32,097 nucleotides of DNA from Bacteroidales bacterium. GTDB taxonomy: Bacteria; Bacteroidota; Bacteroidia; Bacteroidales; VadinHA17. The notes under the pieces were generated by a model. It was not told where the DNA came from, did no database searches, and worked only from the letters and a program-made list of their open reading frames with translations. Numbering within the stretch: the first letter of the stretch is position 1; every line of letters begins with the position of its first letter. A program made the position numbers and the translations under genes. The stretch spans positions 1 to 32,097 of the forward strand of contig JAGGWN010000034.1 of assembly GCA_021157415.1 (NCBI GenBank), in the 5' to 3' direction. Below are positions 14,747 through 23,288 of this stretch, in pieces.

Positions 14747-14754
14747 CAAAATTA
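14747..14754 (-). promoter_or_regulatory. -7 box for the hydrolase-peptidase operon
   Basis: On the minus strand this reads TAATTTTG, a full match to TAnnTTTG, 33 bp before the ATG at 14714. It overlaps the left arm of the inverted repeat at 14750-14760. Confidence 0.5.
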
Positions 14755-14795
14755 CCAAATTAATACGGGAAAATATGAAAAATTATTTGGTAATT
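14750..14795. repeat. 11-bp perfect inverted repeat between divergent promoters
   Basis: AATTACCAAAT (14750-14760) and ATTTGGTAATT (14785-14795) are exact reverse complements 24 bp apart. The left arm overlaps the leftward -7 box and the right arm contains the rightward -33 TTTG. A factor bound to both arms could coordinate the two promoters. Confidence 0.6.
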
Positions 14796-14817
14796 AAAAA
14801 TAATTATTATTTCTTTG
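14786..14817 (+). promoter_or_regulatory. Promoter of the Fur-family gene with a Fur/PerR-type box in the spacer
   Basis: TTTG (14786-14789), 20 bp, then TTTCTTTG (14810-14817, one mismatch to TAnnTTTG). Within the spacer, 14798-14812 is a perfect 7-1-7 inverted repeat, AAATAAT-T-ATTATTT, the size and style of Fur/PerR boxes. Autoregulation by the gene it precedes is a reasonable inference. Confidence 0.6.
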
Positions 14818-14853
14818 TACTTCTTCTTTACTAAGAATTATTATCATTTATCT

Positions 14854-15276
14854 ATGAAAAAACAAAATATACAGAAACTATTAAAAGATCACGGACTAAA
14901 AATAACGCCGCAAAGAAAGATCATCCTAGGGATACTATTTGCGATGAACAACCATCCGACAGCGGAGATGATCATCCGGGAGGTAACCCTAAAAGAACCT
15001 AACATTTCCCCCGGCACGGTTTATAAGACCCTGGACCTGCTGGTTGAAAAAGGAATTATCCATAAAATCAAAACAGAAAAAGATATTATGCGGTATGATC
15101 CTTTTATCCATCGTCATCATCATTTGTATATCCGTGAAACCGATGAGATCATTGATTACGAGGATGAGGATCTTAATCGTTTACTGGAGTCCTTTTTTAG
15201 CAAAAAAAACATCCCCGGATTCCGGGTTGAAGATTTTCGACTGGAAATTACAGCCAGACAAAATGAACAAAAATGA
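14854..15276 (+). CDS. Fur/PerR-family transcriptional regulator without cysteines
   Basis: The 140-residue protein has the Fur winged helix: LKDHGLKITPQRKIILGIL near the N-terminus, HPTAEMIIREV, and the recognition helix region ISPGTVYKTLDLLVEKGII. A histidine-rich regulatory-metal stretch follows (FIHRHHHLYI near residue 88). The CxxC structural-zinc motif usual after HHHL is absent (IRETDEIIDYED), and the protein has no cysteine at all. Its partner gene downstream (54 bp) is a peroxiredoxin, so a PerR-like peroxide sensor acting by metal-catalysed histidine oxidation is likely. The ATG at 14854 was chosen; the upstream TTG at 14815 lies within the promoter. Confidence 0.85.
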   Translation: MKKQNIQKLLKDHGLKITPQRKIILGILFAMNNHPTAEMIIREVTLKEPNISPGTVYKTLDLLVEKGIIHKIKTEKDIMRYDPFIHRHHHLYIRETDEIIDYEDEDLNRLLESFFSKKNIPGFRVEDFRLEITARQNEQK

Positions 15277-15330
15277 ATTTATCCAATCAATTATTAATAT
15301 TAACAAGTAACAATTAAAAAGGAAGCAATT

Positions 15331-15981
15331 ATGGAACAGACAAATCACACTTTTCCGCTATTAGGGGATGTTTTCCCTGAGATGGAAGTTCAAACTACTC
15401 ACGGAGTAAAAAAACTTCCCGCAGACTACAAAGGCAAATGGCTGGTATTATTCAGTCATCCCGGAGATTTCACACCGGTATGTACTACTGAGTTTGTATC
15501 TTTTGCCCAGCACAATGACCAATTCAAGGAGTTAAACGCAGAGTTGCTCGGACTTTCAGTCGATCAGGTATTCGCACACATCAAATGGCACGAATGGATT
15601 GAAGATAACCTCAAGGTGGATATCCCATTCCCGATCATCGCCGATAATCTTGGCAGCGTCTCTCATAAACTGGGACTATTGCATCCCGGCAAAGGCTCAA
15701 ACACGGTACGTGCAGTTTACATTGTGGATCCCCAGGGCATGATCCGCCTGATCATCTATTATCCGCAGGAAATAGGAAGAAACGTAGATGAAATCGTACG
15801 TGCCTTAAAGGCCTTGCAGGTTTCTGATGAGGAAGGAGTTGCCACACCGGAAAACTGGCCCAACAATTCCTTGCTGGGCAGTCGCGTGATCGTTCCGCCG
15901 GCCACAGACACTGAAATGGCCCAAGAGCGCCTTAAAAACTACGAATGCTACGACTGGTGGTTCTGTCACAAAGAACGGTAG
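15331..15981 (+). CDS. Peroxiredoxin (Prx6-like / archaeal-type AhpC-TSA)
   Basis: The 216-residue thiol peroxidase reduces hydrogen and organic peroxides. The active site is [15 protein letters not shown] with peroxidatic C51. The long C-terminal arm ([11 protein letters not shown] and onward) and two terminal cysteines, C206 and C212 in YECYDWWFC, match archaeal enzymes such as that of Aeropyrum pernix, which form large ring decamers. [23 protein letters not shown] is the usual core. A purine-rich AAAAAGGA lies just before the ATG. It follows the Fur/PerR-like gene and is probably both co-transcribed with and controlled by it. It is cytoplasmic. Confidence 0.94.
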   Translation: MEQTNHTFPLLGDVFPEMEVQTTHGVKKLPADYKGKWLVLFSHPGDFTPVCTTEFVSFAQHNDQFKELNAELLGLSVDQVFAHIKWHEWIEDNLKVDIPFPIIADNLGSVSHKLGLLHPGKGSNTVRAVYIVDPQGMIRLIIYYPQEIGRNVDEIVRALKALQVSDEEGVATPENWPNNSLLGSRVIVPPATDTEMAQERLKNYECYDWWFCHKER

Positions 15982-16002
15982 TACCCTCTGAAATTTTATG
16001 AG

Positions 16003-16041
16003 AAAGGTAGAGTCAGCCATAGGGCGTCTCTACTTTTTTTT
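16003..16041 (+). terminator. Intrinsic terminator after the peroxiredoxin gene
   Basis: GTAGAG (16007-16012) pairs with CTCTAC (16028-16033); the stem extends by G-T and A-T pairs into the run of T at 16034 onward. It closes the regulator-peroxiredoxin unit 21 bp after the stop. Confidence 0.7.
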
Positions 16042-16073
16042 TACCTTAGCAGGCTGATCAGTAAGTGACGAAC

Positions 16074-16805
16074 ATGTCTTTTTTCAGAAAAATAAGTACG
16101 ATTGTTGTATTTTTCTTCCTGCTTCAGGGTTCTTCCCTGCATGCGCAGCGATTTTATCAGGATCTGCAGGAATATTGTGATCGTCTTTCAAAAGAAATTA
16201 CATCGATTCCGGGGGCAAGAAAAGACTCCTTAAAAATCATCGGAGATTTTATTCTGCAATTACGGCAAAACCATAAGTCTGTTGAAACTCTTTTTGCCGG
16301 CAGCAGTAACGGAACACTTAGTCAGGCCGCTGAAATATGGTTTTATACAGCATTGCATTTCTACAAAGTAAAAAATATTAAACCCTTTTCGGGCGGGATC
16401 CATCCGGGAGCTATCAACTACAGAATCGTCGGGGCATTTAAGAGATGCGGTTTTTTCATTATGCCGGCAGGCGGTTATGCCGATAACCCCGTTTACTTTC
16501 TGAACCTGGGGCGTAATTATCCGGATTATACTTTTTTTGCAAAACCCATTGATTACCATAGCAACCCCCACAGTCATTTTCTTGTCATTCCGGTTTTCCC
16601 GGAGGTGGACACGGTCGATTTTCAACAATATGGTGCAGAAAAAACCATACCCTGCCATTGGAAAAATCCTTCACTCTGGGATGACACATCCATGGAAAAC
16701 ATAAAATACGATGCCTGTATTCATAAAATTGGCCGTGATCTTTTTTATCTGGCCGGATATATACGGGACCGTCTTAAATCCGAAAAAAAGAAAAAAAAGA
16801 AATAA
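16074..16805 (+). CDS. Exported low-molecular-weight phosphatase/arsenate-reductase-like protein lacking the catalytic residues
   Basis: The 243-residue protein begins with a signal peptide (FFRKISTIVVFFFLLQGSSLHAQ). The mature part follows the pattern of Bacteroidota LMW-PTP/ArsC-like proteins: an alpha-helical lead, LFAGSSNGTLSQAAEIWF where the phosphate loop should be, then KPFSGGIHPGAINYRIVGAF, CGFFIMPAGGYADNPVY, GAEKTIPCHW, WDDTS and a final helix. Active relatives read roughly FICTHNSRRS at the loop; here Cys is Gly and the second Arg is Leu, so catalysis by the usual mechanism is excluded. A lysine-rich tail (KKKKKK) ends it. The ATG at 16074 gives the cleanest signal peptide. Function unknown; a binding or sensing role outside the cytoplasm is inference. 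Confidence 0.7.
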   Translation: MSFFRKISTIVVFFFLLQGSSLHAQRFYQDLQEYCDRLSKEITSIPGARKDSLKIIGDFILQLRQNHKSVETLFAGSSNGTLSQAAEIWFYTALHFYKVKNIKPFSGGIHPGAINYRIVGAFKRCGFFIMPAGGYADNPVYFLNLGRNYPDYTFFAKPIDYHSNPHSHFLVIPVFPEVDTVDFQQYGAEKTIPCHWKNPSLWDDTSMENIKYDACIHKIGRDLFYLAGYIRDRLKSEKKKKKK

Positions 16806-16806
16806 T

Positions 16807-17715
16807 CTACACGGGTTTTACCCATCTCATAAAATGCGGTAGCCTGTTCATAATTACCCGGGGATAATTCACTTCTTTCCCTCCAAATCCCTTATAAAAA
16901 CGGGCAAGGTCATGATTATCCGATCCTTCGAAATCCAACCACATTTTTTCACCTGTATGCATTCTGATAAAATGATCGATAATGCCTGCCAGAGCATGGA
17001 TATCCCTTCCTTCCGGCGATTCTGCCGAAAACAAAAAAATATACCTTTCATAAGATCTGGAAAAAACAGCCCCGGATATAAGCCGGTCCCCTTCCCGTAC
17101 CGTACAGACCGTTAACAGGCTTTTTCTTCCAAGCACGGATAACAAACGGCTGAGAATACCATAATGAGCTTTTGCCACACCATATTTTTTTCCCTGCCTC
17201 CCTGCAAATAACCGTATGATGTCCTCAGCAGCCACAGGATCTTCCACAACACCTATTCCGGTTTTCTGAAATTTACGGATGTTACGCCTGGTATTCTCAT
17301 GGTAATATTTTTCCGGAATGTCATGATACAGATTCAGCAGGACATTTCTTCTTGGCACAACCTTGCAAGAGCAGCCGTCCACAGGATTTTTTTCATTCAA
17401 CTGGAGATCCATAAATCTATACCGGGCCGGCAGGGATCCGATATATTCAGCTACCTCTTTCCCATTTGCAACCATATGTGAGAAAAAGCCCAACTGCTGA
17501 ACAAACGGAGGTTGAATCACATAATTTACTCCAAACTTTTTTTTCACAGGTAACGGAAAGATCTTTTCATACTCTCCTTCCACCAGGGCCGCCCATCCCG
17601 GCGAAACAATATCAAGATACCAGGAAAGAGCATAGATCATCCCATTGGATGCATGTTCCACCGTGTTATCCCATTTTCTTTTATCTATCTCATTATGTGA
17701 AAGAAACCGAATCAT
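16807..17715 (-). CDS. FemAB/GNAT-fold acyltransferase-like protein
   Basis: The 302-residue product looks like the GNAT/FemAB-type proteins common in Bacteroidota. Typical elements are YALSWYLDIVSPGWAALV near residues 28-45, VIQPPFVQQLGFFS near 66-79, YHENTRRNIRKFQKTGI near 137-153 and DRLISGAVFSRSYERYIFLFSA near 208-229, followed by a second acetyl-CoA-type fold region with LDFEGSDNHDLARFYKGFGG. No signal peptide is evident, so it is cytoplasmic. The donor and acceptor are unknown; relatives act in cell-envelope or polysaccharide modification. Its ATG overlaps the stop of the deacetylase-like gene (ATGA), which implies coupled translation. Confidence 0.7.
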   Translation of the reverse strand: MIRFLSHNEIDKRKWDNTVEHASNGMIYALSWYLDIVSPGWAALVEGEYEKIFPLPVKKKFGVNYVIQPPFVQQLGFFSHMVANGKEVAEYIGSLPARYRFMDLQLNEKNPVDGCSCKVVPRRNVLLNLYHDIPEKYYHENTRRNIRKFQKTGIGVVEDPVAAEDIIRLFAGRQGKKYGVAKAHYGILSRLLSVLGRKSLLTVCTVREGDRLISGAVFSRSYERYIFLFSAESPEGRDIHALAGIIDHFIRMHTGEKMWLDFEGSDNHDLARFYKGFGGKEVNYPRVIMNRLPHFMRWVKPV

Positions 17716-19013
17716 TTACCGTGTATTGCTTTTTCCAGCCATTCTTCATAGAGATGTTTCCACCCCTGCCAATCGTCCTGGTCGCTCAGCGTATGGTTGT
17801 GCCAAAGCTGAACAAACCATCCGCCCGTATTTTCGATCTTTTGCTGCAGGATACTCAGAGAACGAAGAACTTCTTCGCCCTTGCTGCCGTATTTTTTTTT
17901 CAGTGCTCCGTCCATCACCGCAAAAGGATAAACGGTTAGGCCGGTTGTTTCATTGTGTTGCAGATCAAACCACCGGAAAGGCCGGGATGTACCTGCACGA
18001 AACCCCGGAAGCTCAGGAAAACCCATACTGTAATCCTCACGGATACCAACCTCAAGAAAACGACGGTAGGTTTCCGGTAAACGCAGCCGTATAAAGTGCT
18101 GACGGCTGGCCGTTACGGTGCAGCCAAGTACTTTTTCCAGCCGCTCTTTCTCCCAACGCAACAATTCCGGTTCGTCATGGGAACGGTAAGAAGGGTGCAA
18201 CCCCACCCTCCCCCAGGTATTGCATTCACGAATCACCTGTCTGACGGATTCTTTCTCCGGGGAGATACTCTTATCAAACTTCCCCCATTTTCCGGTATGA
18301 AAGAAAAAAAAAGGCTTTAGTCCCGTGGGCTCATGCAAGCGGCGTATTAAGGCAAACGTATCAAACGGATCTTTCGTCCGGCCCCGCCGGATCTTCCACC
18401 GTGCCGCAAAGTCCCCGGCTTTCAGGCTCCCCCCCAGAAATCGCATCACAGGCTTATCCTGTACAGCAAAAACCTGGTCCACATCAAAAGTGGGCAGGAA
18501 ACGATATTCCTTTTCTCTGAATGAGAGTCCGGGAAAAACAGTGATCAGTTTCTTTTCCAGTATCAGGGCCCAGGAATCCACCACCGGCACTTCAAGAAAA
18601 TCCTTCCTGTGGGCCAGGGATAAAGCAGCAGGGAATCGTCCGTGCTCATCCTGCTCAAAAGGCAGGTATTCTTCATACCGGCTCAGCATATAAAATGCGG
18701 CTGAAAAAATATCAAAGGGAAGATCCCCGTTTTCATGCACAGGGAATAGCACCGGTATATTTTCAAACACAGACACTTCCGGCACAATCTCTTTCACCTC
18801 ATTTTCCAGCACCAACCCTGCGGCAGGGATATATATTTCATTTCCTTTCCTGACCCGGGCCCTTCCGTAACAAATACCCGGAAGAAAGGATTGCAAATAG
18901 TCCTGCTTGTCCGTAACGACCTCATACTTCAGCCCCATACGTTCTTTCAGCAACTCATCCAGGACATACGTAAACCGGGGTGTCGCTTTTTCCGTATATA
19001 TCAGTATCTGCAT
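17712..19013 (-). CDS. Polysaccharide-deacetylase-like protein (DUF7033 plus NodB-like domain)
   Basis: This 433-residue protein opens with MQILIYTEKATPRFTYVLDELL and continues with an N-terminal domain including FDIFSAAFYMLSRYEEYLPF near residues 119-138, characteristic of the DUF7033 region. A NodB-like half follows: the metal Asp pair in PTFDVDQVF near 195, FFFFHTGKWGKFD, and HPSYRSHDEP carrying the metal histidines. No signal peptide is seen. The ATG at 19013 aligns with the family start; the longer frame to 19118 adds unrelated residues. It is coupled to the FemAB-like gene, a pairing that suggests joint modification of an envelope polysaccharide. Substrate unproven. Confidence 0.75.
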   Translation of the reverse strand: MQILIYTEKATPRFTYVLDELLKERMGLKYEVVTDKQDYLQSFLPGICYGRARVRKGNEIYIPAAGLVLENEVKEIVPEVSVFENIPVLFPVHENGDLPFDIFSAAFYMLSRYEEYLPFEQDEHGRFPAALSLAHRKDFLEVPVVDSWALILEKKLITVFPGLSFREKEYRFLPTFDVDQVFAVQDKPVMRFLGGSLKAGDFAARWKIRRGRTKDPFDTFALIRRLHEPTGLKPFFFFHTGKWGKFDKSISPEKESVRQVIRECNTWGRVGLHPSYRSHDEPELLRWEKERLEKVLGCTVTASRQHFIRLRLPETYRRFLEVGIREDYSMGFPELPGFRAGTSRPFRWFDLQHNETTGLTVYPFAVMDGALKKKYGSKGEEVLRSLSILQQKIENTGGWFVQLWHNHTLSDQDDWQGWKHLYEEWLEKAIHGK

Positions 19014-19154
19014 GTCAGTTTTTTGAAATATAAAAGTATGAAATAAAACGGTGTTGAGCGTTAAGGGTTGAGAGTTTGACATTTTAATTCTTCCCGAAGG
19101 GATACCTTTGATCCCCACTTCACATTCTCCCGAAAGGATGCGTTGGCATACATT

Positions 19155-21620
19155 TTACAGGTCCAGTGTCACCAAGGTCACTCCGGTACCTCCCCGCTCC
19201 ACATGTTCATCCTGAAAGTGTGCTACCACGGTCATGGTGTACAGGTATTCATGAATCATCTGCCGTAGAATACCGTTTCCTTTTCCATGGATGATCCGCA
19301 GATTGGGCTCACCCACCATCACTGCTTCGTCTATAAAGTTCATCACCGTTCTCAGGGCCTCTTCCGCTCTCTGTCCCCTGACATCAATCTCCGGCCGGAA
19401 GAACAGTTTTCTTTTCCGCAGATCCTCCTGCCAGTCCGACACGTTTTTTTTCCTGCCGTTCTGTTGCCGGTATTCCTCGTCGCTCACTTTCTTCAGTCGT
19501 GCTCCGCTCACCTGGGTTATCAGGTTCCCGAAAGACACCAGGTATCCTCCCTGACTGATATCCAGCACCTCTCCGGCTATTTCATGACCTTCCATACGCA
19601 CCTTATCACCTACTAATATCTCAGGTTCCTCCGGGATGACCTGATCATTCGCTTGTTTGCCCCCCAGTTTTTTCCGCCGGGACCTCACGGCAGACAGTTG
19701 CTGTCTCATCGGATCCTTTGGCGCCGGTTGCATTGTTTCTACCTTTTTCTTCAGCGCCTCAAGTTCTTTCCGAACCTCTTTGGTCCGCTCCTTCTCTGCC
19801 TGTGTCTCCCGGATCACCCGGATCGTATTTTCAATTTTCCGGTTAACGCCGCTAAGCAAATGTTCCGCTTCCTCTCGGGCCTGCTCCAGGATTTCTTTCC
19901 GTTGCTTCTGCAACACCGCCATGTCTGCCTCGTATTTCTCCAGCAGGCTCTCCAGTTTTTTTTCCGTCTGTCTGATTTTCTTTCTTTTATTTTCCCAATA
20001 ACGTTTATCCCTCAGGATATCCTTCAGATGTTTGTCAAAAAGCACATGCTCTTCCCCCACTTTTTGTGTCGCTTCTTTTAAAAGATCTTCCGGCAGTCCG
20101 ATTTTCCGTGCCATCTCAAAAGCGAACGAGCTGCCCGGTTTGCCGGGCTCGAGGCGATACAATGGCTGCATATTCTGATGGTCAAAGAGCATGGCTCCGT
20201 TGATAATCCCTTTTTCGAAAGCAGCAAGGTGTTTCAGGTTCGCGTAGTGTGTGGTAACCACGCCGAAGGTCCCGGTCTGGTTCAGGCGCTGTAACAACGT
20301 CTCAGCCAGGGCACCCCCCAGCATCGGCTCGGTGCCCGTACCCAACTCATCCATCAGGATCAACGTTCCCTGATTCGCATGCTTTAGGAAATACTTCATA
20401 TTCAGCAATCGGGAACTGTATGTGCTCAGATCGTTTTCAATAGACTGTTCATCGCCGAAATCCAGGAAGACGGCCTGAAATATCCCAAATACAGAACCTG
20501 TTGCCACCGGCACCGGCAAACCACACTGAAACATATACTGCAGCAACCCAACGGTCTGCAGGCAAACCGATTTTCCACCGGCGTTAGGGCCGGAGATCAC
20601 AAGAATCCTCTCTTGTTCGTCCAACTTAATATCCAACGGCACCACTTTGCGGTTTTCCTTTTTCAGCGTTCTGTAGAGGAGAGGATGCACGGCCTGCCTC
20701 CAGTCAATTACCGGGTGCGCTTGCATCTCAGGCACCAGTGCCCCTGTCTCCAGCGAGAAAAGGGCTTTGGCCCGGATAAAGTCAAAAACTCCAAGACGAT
20801 GATACGACCCGATCATTTCCGGGGCATAAGGTCGTAATAAATCTGACAGATGTAGCAGGATCTTTTCTATCTCACGATTCTCGGCAAAACCCAACGTACG
20901 TATTTCGTTGTTCAGTTCGACCACTTCTGCCGGCTCCACAAACACCGTTTTTCCTGTCGCCGACTCATCCAGGATCAATCCCGGAATACGACGTTTGTGC
21001 GTAGCCGGTACCGGGATAACCATGCGACCGTTACGTACGGAAAGGCCTGCATCTTTTTCCACCCAGCCAGCTGCCTGTGCCTTTTTCATAACCCGATGCA
21101 GAAGGCCTGATAACCCTTTTTTCCTGGTTGCCAGGGCTTGTCTGATTTTTTTCAAACCGGGAGAAGCCGTATCCCGGATGGTCCCTTTTGCGGTTAATAC
21201 TTTATCGATATTATCAATGACAAACGGAAACACGGTCATCTCCGCGGCCAGCTTTTTCAGGGCCTGAAACCGGCCTTCTTCCGTCCTTTCAAAAAAACGG
21301 CCGACGGCCCGGATGGTATTCAGAGACTGTCGCAGGTCGAAAAGCTCCTCTATGGTAAAAAAAGTCCCTTCCACCCTGATCTTTTTCAGTACAGGCGTCA
21401 TGTCAATCACATGATCCACCGGAAAAGAAAGATCTTCTTCGAGCAGCGAGATAAATTCGCCGGCCTGCTGCAGTTCTCTTTGTATCTTTTCACCATCGGT
21501 AACAAACCGCATATCTTCCAACCATCGTTCTCCCAAAGGAGACAGGGTCTTCTCCCGGATCAGGTTCCTGATCTGGTGGATACCCAGCTTCTCTTCAATA
21601 TTCTCAGGATAGTTATCCAT
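19155..21620 (-). CDS. mutS2: Endonuclease MutS2 (Smr-domain MutS homologue)
   Basis: The 821-residue protein has the MutS2 order. An N-terminal MutS-core helical region comes first. An ABC-type ATPase follows, with Walker A GPNAGGKSV at 344-352, Walker B LILMDELGTGTEP and the switch histidine in VVTTHYANLKHLA. A long coiled coil (about 520-640) and a basic linker come next. The C-terminal Smr nuclease domain has IDVRGQRAEEAL and RIIHGKGNGILR with HGKG intact. Roles described for the family are suppression of recombination and, in Bacillus, rescue of collided ribosomes. The start ATG at 21620 follows a -7 box by only 7 bases. Confidence 0.96.
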   Translation of the reverse strand: MDNYPENIEEKLGIHQIRNLIREKTLSPLGERWLEDMRFVTDGEKIQRELQQAGEFISLLEEDLSFPVDHVIDMTPVLKKIRVEGTFFTIEELFDLRQSLNTIRAVGRFFERTEEGRFQALKKLAAEMTVFPFVIDNIDKVLTAKGTIRDTASPGLKKIRQALATRKKGLSGLLHRVMKKAQAAGWVEKDAGLSVRNGRMVIPVPATHKRRIPGLILDESATGKTVFVEPAEVVELNNEIRTLGFAENREIEKILLHLSDLLRPYAPEMIGSYHRLGVFDFIRAKALFSLETGALVPEMQAHPVIDWRQAVHPLLYRTLKKENRKVVPLDIKLDEQERILVISGPNAGGKSVCLQTVGLLQYMFQCGLPVPVATGSVFGIFQAVFLDFGDEQSIENDLSTYSSRLLNMKYFLKHANQGTLILMDELGTGTEPMLGGALAETLLQRLNQTGTFGVVTTHYANLKHLAAFEKGIINGAMLFDHQNMQPLYRLEPGKPGSSFAFEMARKIGLPEDLLKEATQKVGEEHVLFDKHLKDILRDKRYWENKRKKIRQTEKKLESLLEKYEADMAVLQKQRKEILEQAREEAEHLLSGVNRKIENTIRVIRETQAEKERTKEVRKELEALKKKVETMQPAPKDPMRQQLSAVRSRRKKLGGKQANDQVIPEEPEILVGDKVRMEGHEIAGEVLDISQGGYLVSFGNLITQVSGARLKKVSDEEYRQQNGRKKNVSDWQEDLRKRKLFFRPEIDVRGQRAEEALRTVMNFIDEAVMVGEPNLRIIHGKGNGILRQMIHEYLYTMTVVAHFQDEHVERGGTGVTLVTLDL

Positions 21621-21627
21621 ATCCTTG

Positions 21628-21635
21628 CAAAGGTA
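21628..21635 (-). promoter_or_regulatory. -7 box immediately before mutS2
   Basis: On the minus strand this reads TACCTTTG, a full TAnnTTTG match, only 7 bases before the mutS2 ATG. If used, the transcript would start at or very near the start codon (leaderless). A -33 element is not clear. Confidence 0.4.
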
Positions 21636-21738
21636 AGATAAAGTTTAAACGTTTCATACCGCAGGATTCCGTCTTATCAATATCTACGTAGGAGAGTCAA
21701 AATTCCCTGTTTATATCCAGCGTCGCGGCCCTTTTTCT

Positions 21739-21771
21739 TTTGCCTTCTGCCTGATTTTTTTACTACATTTG
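21739..21771 (+). promoter_or_regulatory. Bacteroidota promoter of lepB
   Basis: TTTG (21739-21742), 21 bp, then TACATTTG (21764-21771), a complete match to the phylum consensus, 41 bp before the lepB ATG. Confidence 0.75.
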
Positions 21772-21812
21772 CACGTTATAATAAAAAAACCAACGTATAA
21801 GGATAATCTATT

Positions 21813-23216
21813 ATGCAATATTCTTCACTTTCTTCGATTCTGAGAAACAAATATTTCAAATTCGGCACTGTCACTGTCCTGTATATCCTCTGGGTTATCT
21901 GGCTGAATAATTTCTGGTGGCTGTTCGGAGAAGTCGTAATCTTCGACCTGTATATCACCCGCAAGGTTAACTGGACTTTCTGGAAGAAGCGGGAAGGGGA
22001 GAACAGCAAGCTGGTGGAATGGATAGACGCCCTGATCTTTGCGGTCGTTGCCGTAACGTTCATCAACATTTTCTTTTTTCAGAACTTCAAAATCCCCACA
22101 GGCTCGATGGAAAAAACCCTGCTCATCGGGGACCATCTTTTTGTCAGCAAGGTCAGCTACGGTCCGCGTCTTCCGATGACCCCTCTTTCCTTTCCTTTTA
22201 CCCAGCACACCATGCCGGTAGTCGGCGGCAAATCTTACCTGGAATGGATCAGGCGTCCTTACCGTCGTCTGCCCGGCACGGGGCATGTGCAACGCTTCGA
22301 CATCGTCGTCTTCAACTTCCCTGCCGGGGATACGGTGTGTGTGGAAAACCAGGCTCAGAGCTACTACTCCATCGTCCGGTCTTCAGCCATGGAGCTCATC
22401 AACCGGGACAAAATGGAAGGAAAACCGGTCGGGCCTTTTAAAGAGTACTATGCAAAAGCCAGAAGGATTGTCAGAAACCGCTATCACATCGTTTACCGGC
22501 CGGTGGATAAGGAAGACAACTATATCAAAAGGTGTGTGGCCCTGCCCGGCGACAGCTTGCAGATTATCCACGGAGATCTGTATATCAACGGGGAAATGAT
22601 CCCCGAATTCCCAGGACAGCAGTACCGGTACATCATCCAGACCAATGGCTCACGTCTCAACCCCAGAACGCTCGAACGGATGCACATTTATAAATCGGAT
22701 GTCATGCATATGGGCAGTTCAGAATATGTCATACCGCTGACACATGAAAATTACGTAAAGATCAAGAAGTTCTCCATCGTAAAGTCCATCGTCAGGTATG
22801 AAAACCCTGCCGGCAACTATGCTTATTATATTTTCCCCCACAGTCCCGATTATGCCTGGAACGAAGACAACTTCGGACCATTGTGGATTCCCCGCAAAGG
22901 AGCAACCGTCCGGCTTACGATGAAGAACCTCCCCAAGTATAAAAGAATCATCGAAGCGTATGAGCATAACACCCTGCAGGTACAGGACAGTACCATTCTT
23001 ATCAACGGAAAACCGGCAGACAGTTACACGTTTAAATATGATTACTTCTGGATGATGGGCGACAACCGTCACGACTCGGCCGACTCCCGCTTCTGGGGGT
23101 TTGTCCCCGAGACCCACATTGTCGGTAAACCTAAGTACATCTGGCTCTCCCTGGATAAAGAAAAGCACTTCCTCGGGAAAATAAGGGTGAACAGAATGCT
23201 TAAAAAAATACAATAG
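21813..23216 (+). CDS. lepB: Signal peptidase I
   Basis: The 467-residue inner-membrane protease removes signal peptides from exported proteins. Membrane segments lie near residues 16-47 and 70-90. The catalytic serine is S98 in IPTGSMEKTLLIGDHLFVSK and the general-base lysine is K239 in DNYIKRCVALPGD. Box E is GDNRHDSADSRFWGFVP. Large insertions around 110-230 and 260-400 make it longer than E. coli LepB (324 residues), which is normal for Bacteroidota. It is transcribed alone from a well-formed promoter and diverges from mutS2. Confidence 0.96.
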   Translation: MQYSSLSSILRNKYFKFGTVTVLYILWVIWLNNFWWLFGEVVIFDLYITRKVNWTFWKKREGENSKLVEWIDALIFAVVAVTFINIFFFQNFKIPTGSMEKTLLIGDHLFVSKVSYGPRLPMTPLSFPFTQHTMPVVGGKSYLEWIRRPYRRLPGTGHVQRFDIVVFNFPAGDTVCVENQAQSYYSIVRSSAMELINRDKMEGKPVGPFKEYYAKARRIVRNRYHIVYRPVDKEDNYIKRCVALPGDSLQIIHGDLYINGEMIPEFPGQQYRYIIQTNGSRLNPRTLERMHIYKSDVMHMGSSEYVIPLTHENYVKIKKFSIVKSIVRYENPAGNYAYYIFPHSPDYAWNEDNFGPLWIPRKGATVRLTMKNLPKYKRIIEAYEHNTLQVQDSTILINGKPADSYTFKYDYFWMMGDNRHDSADSRFWGFVPETHIVGKPKYIWLSLDKEKHFLGKIRVNRMLKKIQ

Positions 23217-23288
23217 AAAAAAAAGTGACGTTGGGAAATATCGAATATACGAATCCGGGTTGAGATGTTTCTGAAGATTGATTACCGG

